Shown here: piece by piece, positions 33,267 to 43,690 of the stretch
Position numbering within the stretch: position 1 is the first letter of the stretch
Layout: every line of letters starts with the position of its first letter
Assembly (NCBI RefSeq): GCF_001625195.1
Contig: NC_054390.1
Coordinates: forward strand, 5,987,222-6,051,221
From: Drechmeria coniospora
Taxonomy: Eukaryota; Ascomycota; Sordariomycetes; Hypocreales; Ophiocordycipitaceae
Direction of reading: 5' to 3'
DNA length: 64,000 nt
Program-made: the position numbers and the translations under genes
The notes under the pieces: model-generated
The model's database searches: none
Told to the model about the DNA's origin: nothing
The model's input: only the letters and a program-made list of their open reading frames with translations

Positions 33267-35619
33267 GGCCGTCGAGAGCCGGCGATCTGCCGATAAAACT
33301 CGGACGGGTCAATCCCTCTCTCCCTCACGATTGATGTTTTTTCGCTTGCTCTCCCCTCACGACCCGGGTCGGTGGTCGGTGAGGCCAGGCCGCTTGCCTT
33401 CAGGTCGTGCCTGGTCGGGGTTCGGGATCTGGGCGCTGCTCGGACTCGAAAGGAAGCACGATCTCGACGCGGCTTGTCAGGCGCATCTGGTACTTGAAGA
33501 ATGAGGTTCGCATATGGAATGGTTTTTGAATATGCATTGGGCTCGAATGGCTCTGTTTGGGGCGACGGGATGGCAAGGTGTCTGCAATCTATTCACCGGA
33601 TGGTGTGAGGAGGAAAGAAAGGGAACGAGGGAGGTTGCGAGTGTAAGTGGGTGGGTGTAAGTGTACTTTGCCAGTACGGGTGTGCTGCTCTCCTGAGCCT
33701 ACAAGGAGCCCCCCTCGTTGCATTTCGTAGTGGGAAAAAGAAATGCAAGCCAGGCATTAGGTGAAGCGGCGCCGAACCTTTTTTTTTTTTAGGGCGTGAG
33801 CAAAAGTCCCACCTAAAATTCATCCAAGTCCTTCTCTTCGGCTCCTACGGTGATGCCGTCTGATGTACTGGATGTATTACTGGATGTACTGGTACCTACA
33901 GTATGATACCTGAAGCCTCACACTAGTATCTGCCACACCGGGTGAGTGGCTGTTCCAACAGCGGACGATGATTCTCCTTAAGTCCAGACCCCAGGCTCAG
34001 GTCCCCCCCTGGTACTGCACATGCATGCGAAAGGTTATTCAAAGGTGCGACACTGCCTGCCACTTCCGGACTCGAGTGCAGACGGTTATCGTACCAAACA
34101 GCATGATTAGGGAGTTCCCTGCGGAAGATGCGGTTGTGGTGGCGGTTACCGCTCTGCGCTCAAATATCCGTTCCTGCATCCCTCCATCTCCCCAGCAGCA
34201 CTGGGTGTGGTGCCACCGGGGAGGAATAAGCGATCGCAATGCCTAGTTCAAATCTCCCATTTGTCTCGGTTCCCGCGAACAAAGCTTAGACAAAGCTCGA
34301 GTCGATACGTCGAGCTGAACCTCGTACATTGGCATCTGTACGTGGGAACCACAGTACAGATGCCGCCACCAGTCTCGACAATGAAGGGGAAAGGTTGTTG
34401 CCTGTGAAAGAGGATTGCTCCGCTATTTGTTCGAGACAATCAATACCAGATGAAAAGCGACCCAAACGTAGCTGTGCAGTTGATGTTTGAGCGTAGCAAA
34501 GGACCAGAACGCCGGTGTTGCTGCGTCAGTGCCCACTCAAGTGTGTGCGGCGGGTGGGCAAGTTGTCTGTGTGCCGTGTCACGGGTGAATCAATCGCCTG
34601 CCAAAAGAGAGATGGAACCTGCGTTTACTAGTAACGGTCAGTAACTGTGGTCAGGCCCTAGCCGAACATGACGTCGTCCTTTGTTGTTGTTGTATGTGTG
34701 GGCATATTACCACGTAGCTGCACCATACCGATCCGGTTCTTCTCGATCGATCCATTGACGTAATAAAACCTCGAGGGATACAAAATGTGATCAAATCGTA
34801 CCCAACCAATCTTGTTGGAGTTTTGATCTAGATGCCGCATGCAAATCGAGATGACGTTGATACCGAGGTTCGTGCTTTAGCTACCTAGGTAGAGCAATAA
34901 TGGTACCCACCATCGTGTGCTTGTGTGATATCTGGCAGCGCCAGTGTACTTACAGTACTGTGCATGTGCCGTGTATATGTACTCCGCATGCACTCACTGC
35001 AGTAATATACTTTGCAACTCACTCACTGAGCGTGTGCATGTACAGTACTTGTAATACTAAGTACTGTACATGTCAGTATACAGTACTCCGTACAGGTACT
35101 TACATTAGTCCACTCCGGAGTACTCCGTACAATGCAAGTACTTAAATAGTTGTAAGTAATACTGTAATGTCCTGTATACGGAGTAATTCACAAATACTGT
35201 ACTTGTACTGTACTTGTACAGCATGTACTTACAGTAGTAATGTAAGTACAGTACATCATTCTCCGTACAACGTAAGTACTTATTGTAAGTACTTATTGTA
35301 AGTACTTCGAAAGCAAGTGCGAGAAATTGGTCTCCATGTTATCCTTGCAAGTTCGCAGCTGACCACGATTCGTTCGGCGATACCTTGGCCCCGCTGTAGC
35401 TGGCAAGGCTGCCAAATATTTCGGAGCGCTGCCACGGTGTGGCGCCAGCAGGCCTAGGGATCGCATGGAAAACATCAACTGCTGCCGACCGTCAACTGTT
35501 GCAAAACGTCGACTCCCATTCCCCACGTCCAAGTGCTTGCACATGACCTGCTGAGATAGCACAAACCATCGAGGGCCGCCCGAGGCAGCACCGCGCCCTC
35601 GTCGCGACAGCCCTTCAAG
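33267..35619. other. Divergent intergenic region between the Psk1-like kinase and PRP4
   Basis: This 2.35-kb region should contain both promoters. It holds an A/T homopolymer (about 33778-33791), mixed sequence and the island at 34925-35310. No gene or RNA is recognised. Confidence 0.5.
34925..35310. repeat. GTAC-rich intergenic island 5
   Basis: Dense GTAC words include TGTACTTACAGTACTGTG, GGAGTACTCCGTAC and GTACTTGTACTGTACTTGTAC. The right end at about 35274-35308 carries three copies of a 15-base unit (gtaagtacttattgt), showing local tandem amplification of island sequence. Confidence 0.75.
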
Positions 35620-37182
35620 ATGATGCACCCGGCGCGACAAGCATATGTGGCCGAGGCCCTCCCCCCGGTGGGCATCGCCCTCGAGGACCTCCCCAGTGAC
35701 CATGACTACGACATCCCGATGGATGCGGCGGGCGCTTCCTCGGAGAAAGCGTCGGCGGTCCTAAGTCAGTTCAATCGCAAGCGGTTGGCTGCCAAGATCG
35801 CCGTTCCCACCGACGATGGCCGAGTCCGCGCGAAGCTGAGGGAGATGGGCGAGCCGGTGACCATCTTTGGCGAGGGTCCGGCCGAGAGGCGTGACCGTCT
35901 CCGCGAGCTCATGGCCATCCAGGCGGAGCTCGCAGGCCTCGAGAGCGGCGACGTCGCCATGGAAGACGCCCCGGACGAGGACGGGGCTGAGGAGCAGGAG
36001 GAAGAGTTCTATTCCAGAGGTGGCAACGATCTGCTGCAGGCTCGGATAAGCATCGCCCAGTTCTCGCTACCGCGGGCGAAGCAACGAACAGCCTTTCTGA
36101 GAGCAGAATCCGCCATCCCGCTCAGGACGCAGGTCAAGCACCGAAAGAACATCAAGGAGAGGCTGCAGGCCTTTGAGCTCCAGGGCAGCCAAACCGTCGG
36201 CGAGCGGCACATCAGCATGACGAGAATATCGCCCAACAGCGACTTGATCGCCGTCGGCAACTGGGGCGGTCAAATCAAGCTGATCGAGTTGCCGACGTTG
36301 AAGGAAAGGATGGCCTATCGAGGCCACACCAACAAGATAAGCGGCATTTCCTGGTTCCCCGGAGCGACGCTGCCCCAAGGGAACGTCTCGCCGGACTCGC
36401 TCAACCTCGCATCCGGCGGCGCCGAGGGCCTCGTGCAGCTCTGGTCCCTGAACAAGGACACGCCCCTGTCGACGCTGCACGGCCACTCGCAGAGAGTCTG
36501 CCGAGTCGAGTTCCATCCTTCCGGGAGATTCCTGGCCTCTGCCTCCGAGGACACGTCCTGGCGTCTCTGGGATGTCGAGACGACGACGGAAGTGCTTCTG
36601 CAGGAGGGCCACTCGAGAGGTGTCTACGCCGTGAGCTTCAACACCGACGGGTCTCTGCTGGCCAGCGCCGGACTCGACAGCATTGGGAGGGTTTGGGACT
36701 TGAGGTCGGGCCGAACCGTCATGATCCTCGACGGCCATCTGGATGGCCACATCAAGCCAATACACGCTCTAGACTGGAGCTCAGACGGCCATCGCGTCCT
36801 CTCCGGGTCAGCCGACGGATGGATCAAGTGCTGGGACGTCCGGAAGGTGCAAAGGACCGGAGGCATCGGCGCGCACAGCAGCGCCGTGTCGGACATGCGG
36901 TGGTTCAAGGGCCTGGACGACCCGCTCGACGGAACGCCGCCGGCGCCGGATGAAAAGGGCGCAAGGGTCCCCATAAAGTCGGGCACATTCTTCGTCTCGA
37001 GCGGGTTCGACAAAAACGTCAAAATATTCTCGGCCGACGACTGGACTTTGGTGCAGACCCTGAGCGGGCACACGGGTCCAGTCGCCAGTGTGGATTGCAG
37101 CCGAAACGGCCGATGGATTGTCAGCGGTGGCCATGATCGGACGGTGAAGCTATGGGGGCGCAACGACGGCGATGCGCTGTGA
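35620..37182 (+). CDS. PRP4: U4/U6 snRNP protein PRP4 (WD40)
   Basis: Prp4 is the WD40 component of the U4/U6 (and U4/U6.U5 tri-) snRNP needed for pre-mRNA splicing. The single exon encodes 520 residues. The N-terminal region contains the PRP4/SFM helix-loop motif ([30 protein letters not shown]). A linker with [17 protein letters not shown] precedes about seven WD repeats from residue 195 ([69 protein letters not shown]). The protein ends soon after the last blade ([12 protein letters not shown]). In the fifth blade the turn reads [12 protein letters not shown], with GHLD and GHIK adjacent (residues 372-379), which looks like a four-residue tandem duplication. Either ATG of a consecutive pair could be the start. 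Confidence 0.94.
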   Translation: MMHPARQAYVAEALPPVGIALEDLPSDHDYDIPMDAAGASSEKASAVLSQFNRKRLAAKIAVPTDDGRVRAKLREMGEPVTIFGEGPAERRDRLRELMAIQAELAGLESGDVAMEDAPDEDGAEEQEEEFYSRGGNDLLQARISIAQFSLPRAKQRTAFLRAESAIPLRTQVKHRKNIKERLQAFELQGSQTVGERHISMTRISPNSDLIAVGNWGGQIKLIELPTLKERMAYRGHTNKISGISWFPGATLPQGNVSPDSLNLASGGAEGLVQLWSLNKDTPLSTLHGHSQRVCRVEFHPSGRFLASASEDTSWRLWDVETTTEVLLQEGHSRGVYAVSFNTDGSLLASAGLDSIGRVWDLRSGRTVMILDGHLDGHIKPIHALDWSSDGHRVLSGSADGWIKCWDVRKVQRTGGIGAHSSAVSDMRWFKGLDDPLDGTPPAPDEKGARVPIKSGTFFVSSGFDKNVKIFSADDWTLVQTLSGHTGPVASVDCSRNGRWIVSGGHDRTVKLWGRNDGDAL

Positions 37183-37921
37183 GCACGCGTGCGGAGGTGA
37201 AGAACACAACAGTCGGCTCAGAACGTAACCCGAAAATCCGGACCCTTAAGACGCCGTCAAGGAGGCCGCAAATATCTTGGCCAACGACGAACGAGTCCTC
37301 ACTCTTGGCGATTCGGGCGGATGATTGGATCATAGCAAGGTACCTACTGCCTGACGATTGTCCTCCCAAGTATCATTGCCAACGTTTGTGCGAACGGAGC
37401 AGGACGTCGCCCAGACTCTGATATGGTATACGACGGTACTGTGCAGTACATGTAATGATTACTGTACGGAAATACCGAAGAGTAGTCTGTGACTACTCCT
37501 TGGTGTTGATGCCCTTGGTGTTGATGCCCTTGGTGTTGATGCCCTTGGTGTTGATGCCCTTGGTGTTGATGCCCTTGGTGTTGATGCCCTTGGTGTTGAT
37601 GCCCTTGGTGTTGGTGCACTTGGTGTTGGTGCACTTGGTGGTGGTGCACATTCACTAGTACTGTGTACTTACAGTACAGACCACACATAGCAATTATTAC
37701 AAGTGCTCCATACTTGCGCGTAATTGGCGTCAGTCAGGTGACTGCGATTAGATAAGATCATGAATCAGATGGAGGGCCTGGTCGTTCAACCACCACCACC
37801 AGTCGCTTGCTGGATTGTTGCTCACTTCTACGACAAGTCCTGCGTCCAGTCCTTCTCCATGTTTTGCCATCACCGTCGCTCGACGAGTCAGATTGCCAGC
37901 CCGACATAGCGACTGCCGGAA
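37183..37921. other. Intergenic region between PRP4 and the cyclin gene
   Basis: This stretch contains the PRP4 3' end, the 15-bp minisatellite at 37500-37649 and a few GTAC words around it. No gene is recognised. Confidence 0.5.
37500..37649. repeat. 15-bp minisatellite (ttggtgttgatgccc)
   Basis: Ten head-to-tail copies are visible. The first seven are essentially identical. The last three drift to ttggtgttggtgcac and ttggtggtggtgcac, a gradient of variants at the right end. The unit length divisible by three leaves long low-complexity frames on both strands, which are not genes. Confidence 0.93.
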
Positions 37922-39343
37922 ATGGCCAGTATTGACCGCTACCGACCCCCTCGCGAGGGCTATCAGCCGCCCAGCCTCCCGGGAGGCTCCCGCAGCGACC
38001 GCCCATCGCAATCCCCTCCTCGGCGACGCGAGGTGCCGCCAGCGGCGCCGACCCCTCCTCAGCACACCACCCGTACCTCTCCCCCGCGTCCGGATGCCGC
38101 GTCCGGACAGCAGTCTCCCGCGCCGTCGGGGAGGCAAACTCCTTCGCCCTCGGCCAGCCAGTGGTCGTTTACGTGGGACGAGGCGCACAGCACACCAAGC
38201 ATCATCGACGGCCTCGCGCCAGCCGAGGAGAGGCTTCGAAGGGCCAAGGGTGTCAACTTTATCTATCAGGCTGGCGTGATGCTTGACCTGCCCCAGATCA
38301 CCCTCTGGGTGGCGGGTGTTTTCTTTCATCGATTCTTCATGCGGTTCAGCATGGCCCAAGAGAAGGGCGCTGGCATACATCACTACGTGAGTTCCTCAAC
38401 CGTCCCCGTCGTCGGCCACGTCTCATGCGATGGCTCTCTCGTTGCCAAGGCGGCCCAATGTACTCACGCTCGCTCCTCTTAGAACATTGCGGCCACTGCC
38501 CTGTTCCTCGCCAACAAGGTCGAGGAGAACTGCCGAAGGACAAAGGACATCATCATCGCCGTCGCCAAAGTGGCCCAGAAGAATGCCAAGCTCGTCATCG
38601 ATGAACAAAGCAAGGAGTACTGGCGATGGAGGGACAGCATCCTGACGTACGAGGAGATCATGCTGGAGCAGCTCACCTTTGACCTCATGGTCGACAACCC
38701 GTACAGACATCTATTCGAGCTTCTCGGACAGCTCGACATTGTTCACAACAAGACCCTGAGGCAGGCAGCATGGGCATTCTGCAACGACGCGTGCCTGACG
38801 GCGCTGCCGCTGCTCATCGATGCGAAAGATGTCGCCATCAGCGCCATTTTCTTCGCCAGCATCCACACCAACCAGCAGATTGATGACGTCAACTGTGAGC
38901 CCTGGTGGAGAGTCTTGCGTGGCGACGAGGAACGTTGCTCCCGCGCCATCGAGGTGATGCGACAATTTTACACAGAGAACCCGCTTAGGAAGCAGAATCC
39001 CTCTCTGCCATCGCCGGCCTTTGACCTGGAGAACACGAGGCGGCGGGCGGACACGCTTCTGAGCCAGCCTGACACGATTTCATCGACCGGCGGAACCCCC
39101 ATCGACGTGGAGCGAGCCAGCCGCAGCCCGGTGGCGAGGACAAACGGCTACGCCGACAGTCGCCCCGAGGCGAGGGGCCGATGCCTCCCTCCGTCATATC
39201 AGGCGTCCGCCGGCGGTGGTGACAACGCTCCGAGATCTCCGTCCAAGAGGAAGAGCCTCGATGCGGACTCTGGTAGTGACCATGATCGGGCCGACAAACG
39301 GGCGAGGATGTCGGAGGACGAGGGAGAGGTGGCAGAGGACTAA
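37922..39343 (+). CDS. C/K-type cyclin, probable partner of a transcription-elongation CDK
   Basis: Two exons (37922-38386 and 38483-39343) around a 96-nt intron encode 441 residues. After a Pro/Ser-rich N-terminus, the cyclin box starts near residue 108 (RRAKGVNFIYQAGVMLDLPQ). It continues across the splice as HHYNIAATALFLANKVEENC and KTKDI-like sequence, then a second fold with YWRWRDSILTYEEIMLEQLTFDL. This pattern fits cyclins of the Ctk2, Pch1 and cyclin K/T group, which activate kinases that phosphorylate the RNA polymerase II C-terminal domain. Which of these it is cannot be decided by eye. The C-terminal 120 residues are Ser/Arg/Asp-rich, with a likely nuclear signal (SPSKRKS, DKRARM). 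Confidence 0.87.
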
Positions 39344-39719
39344 GCATGCGAGCCTGCGATATTTGTCACCATTTGAAAGGCAAGGCGTTTAGGGTTTTTG
39401 TTTATACGATTTTATCCTCCCGCAAACGGAGCATGTTGACTTGCTCCCGACGTCACGGCGCCAAGGACGCCGGCGTTGGGGTGAACAAAATCATGTGCAA
39501 CCGTTGAATATCAAGGCAACTAGTTTGGCAGGCCACCACTGCCTAGATACTCGAGCAGTTGAGAGTGTAGCATGCAAATACAGCTCATATATATGCCTTT
39601 TCGGTCAGGTATTTGTATCGACTTTTGTCACATGAAGGACCCTACCATGTTGTTGGTCAGACTGACAACACAGACACCCATGATTCTGGTGTCTGTTGAA
39701 TATTATTATCACATAATTA

Positions 39720-40085
39720 CAGTACATGTGCCGCAGCGCCAGGTAGGGAACACGTGCCTGTGTACGGAGTACGGGATATCGCTCCGTAATATTGTACTTG
39801 TAATTACTCTGTACTTACTCCGTACTTACTCCGTGCTTATTACTGTATTAATACTTTACACACTCTGTTCATCTACAAGTAATACTTGTGCATGTGCACT
39901 TACAAGCAAGTTCGTAAGTACACCTACTGTAATGTGTACTTACAGTACGGTGTACTCCGTACCGTACACTGTATTACTGCAAGTATTACGTTGCACTTAA
40001 TGTACTGTACTTGAGTCAGTACATGTTCTTCCCCTACCAAGTACTGTACAATACGGAATACGGAGAAATACATGTACAAGTATTT
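39720..40085. repeat. GTAC-rich intergenic island 6
   Basis: Repeated GTACTTACTCCGTACTTACT and GTACGGTGTACTCCGTACCG-type words in both orientations fill the interval. It stops about 180 bases before the U2 snRNA start. Confidence 0.75.
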
Positions 40086-40209
40086 CATAGCCTGCGCCTA
40101 AGGCACCAACTTGCAGTCGGACAAACCAGCGCACTTCCATAAGCCCAAGCACATTTCTGATTGGCCTAAAGTCGGACCCACATTTACACGTTAGAACGCG
40201 GTTCTGGAC

Positions 40210-40216
40210 TATAAAT
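40210..40216 (+). promoter_or_regulatory. TATA-like element upstream of U2 snRNA
   Basis: TATAAAT lies about 55 bases before the inferred U2 5' end. U2 is transcribed by RNA polymerase II in fungi, so a TATA element at this range is plausible. Confidence 0.5.
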
Positions 40217-40264
40217 TGCGCTCTCCTCCGCCGTGGTTTTCAATATTTTCTTTCTTTCTTCTTT

Positions 40265-40445
40265 AGCTCTCTTTGCCTTTTGGCTTAGATCAAGTGTAGT
40301 ATCTGTTCTTTTCAGTTTAATCTCTGAAAGGCCTCTAAGGAGGCCAATCGTGATTATTCCTATTTTTGGTCATCGGGAGGACTCCTCTGTGCTTGCACAT
40401 GTTTCCACCCAAAGTGTCCCTGGTATCACACTGCCTCCGGGTGAT
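40265..40445 (+). ncRNA. U2 spliceosomal snRNA
   Basis: U2 RNA pairs with the intron branch site in the spliceosome. The 5' portion is nearly identical to other U2 RNAs over more than 60 bases, including gccttttggcttagatcaag and the stretch that follows. The branch-site recognition sequence GTAGTA is at 40296-40301. Stem-loop IIa is formed by ggcctc and gaggcc (40330-40345). The Sm site ATTTTTGG is at 40362-40369. Stem-loop IV (about 40418-40441) pairs CCTGG with CCGGG around a loop that resembles the U2B''/A' binding loop. The total of about 180 bases matches fungal U2. The 5' end is estimated by alignment to memory of yeast U2 (agctctctttgcc here) and the 3' end from the last stem, so each may be off by several bases. 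Open frames across this gene are not proteins. Confidence 0.95.
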
Positions 40446-40986
40446 GCGAAGTCTTTTTTCATTGCTTGCGCCGGCTTGCCCGGCGTGGTGAAGAAGGAAG
40501 AGGTTCAACTATGCGGCGAGACGCTGGGAAAAGCTGTCGCGTTGCACGGGCATCGACGGGTTAATCTCACGTTGGGTGTATACTTGCAGGTTCATCGCAA
40601 CAGTACTCCGTATAGTTCGCACCTTGCCTCGTTCGCCCATCCCTAGCGTCTTCCTCTAGACTGGTGCTTGTCACGAGAAACCGGGCGGCGCCGAAACGTA
40701 TCCAGTATTTTCTTCGTGATGGTTGATTTGGGAGTCTTCGATTGGACTCGATGCTAATACCTTTGTGCTTCTATACTCCATACTGCGTACTGATAAGACT
40801 GATACGTGCCTAAAGTGGCTTAGCGTCTCGAGTGTATTTCCCGAAGCTCGTGCAGCAACTGAGTACTTAGTTTTACCTTTGTGACAATTCGACGCATCCT
40901 GGCGTGCCATCTGCATCCTTCTCATACCCGAAAAGCACCGTCTTTCCCCCAGCACCTTTAATTCATTCGAGGACGTCTTGGGCGTC
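40446..40986. other. Intergenic region between U2 snRNA and LSM8
   Basis: This should contain the U2 3' processing signals, starting with a T-run just after the gene, and the LSM8 promoter. No other gene is recognised. Confidence 0.5.
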
Positions 40987-41416
40987 ATGGCAACTCTCGG
41001 GGGTTACTTGAACAGTAAGCCATCGACAGCGTGCTGGTTCGTATCAAGTTCGCTAACACAACTGTCAAGAAAAAGTGCTCATCGTCACGGCCGACTCGAG
41101 AATCTTGGTTGGCACGCTGACGGCAGTTGATTCCATGACCAACCTGGTATTTACAACTACTCGTCTGCTATGCCTGCAGATTCTCTCAGCTCCTCGAGGC
41201 TAATTGGATGATTGGGCACAGGTTCTGAACGACGCTGTCGAACGCATCATTCGCGAACCCGACGACCCTGAGCCCTCGGTAGAAGTAGCGCTTGGTCTCT
41301 ACTTGGTACGCGGAGATGGCGTCTGTTCCGTGGGCCTGATTGATGAGAATCTCGACGACAGCATCAACTGGTCAGAAGTCAAGGGGTCCACGATCGGGGG
41401 CATCAAACACGTATAA
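40987..41416 (+). CDS. LSM8: U6 snRNA-associated Sm-like protein LSm8
   Basis: LSm8 is the subunit that defines the nuclear Lsm2-8 ring, which binds the 3' end of U6 snRNA. Three exons (40987-41014, 41070-41146, 41222-41416) encode 99 residues. The introns are 55 nt (with a GCTAACAC branch site) and 75 nt. The Sm1 motif reads KKVLIVTADSRILVGTLTAVDSMTNLVL, matching human LSm8 (VITSDGRMIVGTLKGFDQTINLIL). The Sm2 motif is LGLYLVRGDGVCSVGLIDE, with the characteristic RGD. Length agrees with LSm8 from other organisms. Small exons broken by several introns explain why no single frame covers the gene. Confidence 0.95.
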
Positions 41417-41660
41417 TACATGGCCGGCACGGCGGCAGCCTACGGTCCGCCTCCTCGGGGGAATCAACCAAAGGGTGGCTTGGACGATATGTGATAATGG
41501 GCATTTTCACGGAGTTTGGAGCACGAGAAACATGCGACGGGCGATTCTCTAGGGTATGGGTTATCTTGTATCAATTGTATTCTTTTTCTAGATCAAACTG
41601 CTCGTACAGTACAGTTTTGCTGACGCTCGTCATGAATCAAAGAGTTCTTCATTCCTTCTC

Positions 41661-43151
41661 TCATGCAAAAACACGCTGCATCCAGACGTCTTTGAACACC
41701 TCCTCGCCTGGAGACGAGATGAGACGGTGGACCCTGTTCCCCTTGAGGACGCTGAGCCAAGCCATGGTGTCGCCGGGGACGTTGTCGAGCGCCATCACCT
41801 TGGGGTCGTCTCGGATGTCAGACGATTCAGCTGCCGCGGCCTCGGCGGGCTTGCTCCTCAAGCGATTGTCGATGACGTGCATCCCCCGGGTCCATTGGCC
41901 GGATGTCTCGACGCGGATATCCTCCGGCTTGGCTGGGAAGGTCCATTTGGGATCGTCCTGTGTCAAGACGTACCATACCGTCAGAGGATCGTGCAGGGAT
42001 AGGCCCGGCTCGTTGCCGTCGCCCTCCATGGTCTCAATCTTGCTGAAGGCGCCCTTGATGAAATGCGACGTCCAGGCGGCAAGAGGGCTCCCGGCGTCGA
42101 TGTGCGGCTGAATGTGCTTGGCAAAGTAACTTTTGGTAATGAGGTGGGGCGTCGTGATATCCAGGGGCGCGAGGACGAGCCTCAGCTGACGAGAAAGCCT
42201 GTCCGGGTAGGTCGGAAGGGTGGACAGCTTGGCGGGAATCGGAGGCATCGTGGACGCCGGAGAAATGGAGGTCAGGGCGAAGACTCGGGCGGCAGCGACG
42301 GCATCGGCATAGCAGTTGAACTCGGCGCAAGGAGTGACGTTGCCCTCGACCTTGACGGCGCCGCCCATGACGACGAGCTCCTTGGCTCGAAGGAACGTTT
42401 CGGGGTCCTCGGCGGCGGCGAGGGCAATGTTCGTCAGGGGTCCAACGGCGAGGACGGAGACGGTGTCGATTGGGTTCTCTTTCAAAATCCGCAAAATCTC
42501 CATGTGGGCGGGCTCCTTGGAAGGAGTGAAATAGGGAGAAAAGGTGGTGTGGTCGACGGAGCTGTCCGCATCGTTCTTGAAGAGAGACTTCCACGTATCT
42601 GCGGGGCTGAGGTGAGGGTGCACCTTGTGGACGTCGTGCAACCCATCTTCGCCGTCTGCCATGGCCCAGCTTAGCCCAGAGGTTGCACGCATCTCAGATA
42701 AGCAGGTGAAGAAGGGAACGTACGGAAATAGTCGGCCATGAGACACTCATCCTCGAGGGAATGCTCGGGGCCAACGGCGACGATTGGTTTGGAGGCCACC
42801 ATCGAGCCGTAGCCCTCGGAACGGCCAGTCTCCTTCCTCCACGCAAGCTCCTTCTCCAGAACGTGGAATAGGGCGACGACATTTCGAAGACAGCTGCAAC
42901 TTTGGATGAGCCATGACCGCGACGGAAGCTCGTTTCACACCCGAACCACATGCATACCTCTGCAGGGGAACGTTGCCGTACGTGACGGAGACCATGGCCA
43001 CCTCGAGCTCTTCCGGCGAGGCGCTGAGGGCGAGCAGCAAAGCCATGATGTCGTCGACACCTGGGATAAGTTAGCCCGCCTGAGGCGCGTCGAGGGTCGT
43101 GGCTGTCGACGCACCGGGATCGGTGTCGATGATGATCTTTCGGGGAGCCAT
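41661..43151 (-). CDS. Inosine-uridine preferring nucleoside hydrolase
   Basis: This enzyme cleaves the N-glycosidic bond of ribonucleosides in nucleoside salvage. Four exons (43115-43151, 42958-43060, 42724-42893, 41661-42655), with introns of 54, 64 and 68 nt, encode 434 residues. The N-terminus MAPRKIIIDTDPGVDDIMALL carries the calcium-binding Asp cluster (DTDPGxDD). Further family motifs are VSVTYGNVPLQ, VLAVGPLTNIALA, GGAV followed by EFNCYADAVAA, and HDPLTVWYVL near the C-terminus. It is longer than bacterial enzymes (about 310 residues), as is usual for fungal members. Exon phases close perfectly (37, 140, 310 and 1305 cumulative bases), which supports the splice sites. Confidence 0.93.
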
Positions 43152-43449
43152 GGCGTTGACTTTGGGTGTCGCTTTTACGTGGGTACAGATTCCGCTTGGC
43201 AAGCCCGAGGAAGAAATCAAGAGGTGAGTTTGCCGAGTTGGCAGCTTCGTCACGAAGAACCTCAAGCGATGCCGACCGACGAGTAGGATTAACAAAGGGC
43301 CGCTTGGCTCGAATCCTTTCTCTGCTACGGAGCAGACCAACGGAGCATTATGGAGCAAATAATAGCACCATGCGATATACCCGGACCGCGGTTCATGGCC
43401 TGAAGCCATGCCAGCAATCGTCCGTCCAGTGTGCGAGGTGGGGTGGAGT

Positions 43450-43690
43450 CGCTTAGTGATGTACCTGTACAAGCAGGTGGACAGTACGGAGCACACCTAA
43501 GTAGTATGCGAGCTCCGTTAGTACCTCTCGGTATACTTGCATGCGCAAATAAGATATAGTGGGTGAAGTAAGCAGTATTACAAGTATTACTGCATGTGCA
43601 TGTACGGTAGGGAGTACAGAGTGCTGTACAGAGTGCTGTACAGAGTGCTGTACGGAGTGCTGTACGGAGTGCTGTACGGAGTACCTTGTA
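43450..43690. repeat. GTAC-rich island 7 with a 12-bp tandem array
   Basis: Within this island, 43621-43680 is five perfect-length copies of a 12-bp unit: gtgctgtacaga twice, then gtgctgtacgga three times. The unit combines GTGC and GTAC, which differ by one transition. Confidence 0.85.

Larger units (their letters stand above)
39344..40264. other. Intergenic region upstream of the U2 snRNA
   Basis: The first part is the cyclin 3' flank. From about 39720 to 40085 it is a GTAC-rich island. The last 150 bases form the U2 promoter region with a TATA-like box. Confidence 0.5.

Noticed and set aside
37344..37688. Open frames through the 15-bp array (HQHQG and VLMPL repeats)
   Set aside because: They exist only because the repeat unit is a multiple of three. 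There are no flanking coding features.
40233..40646. 137-codon plus-strand open frame with a hydrophobic start
   Set aside because: It runs straight through the U2 snRNA, whose sequence and structure explain the conservation.
43280..43340. tRNA-like T-arm sequence (ctcgaatcc)
   Set aside because: No matching acceptor, D-arm or anticodon arm could be folded on either strand.
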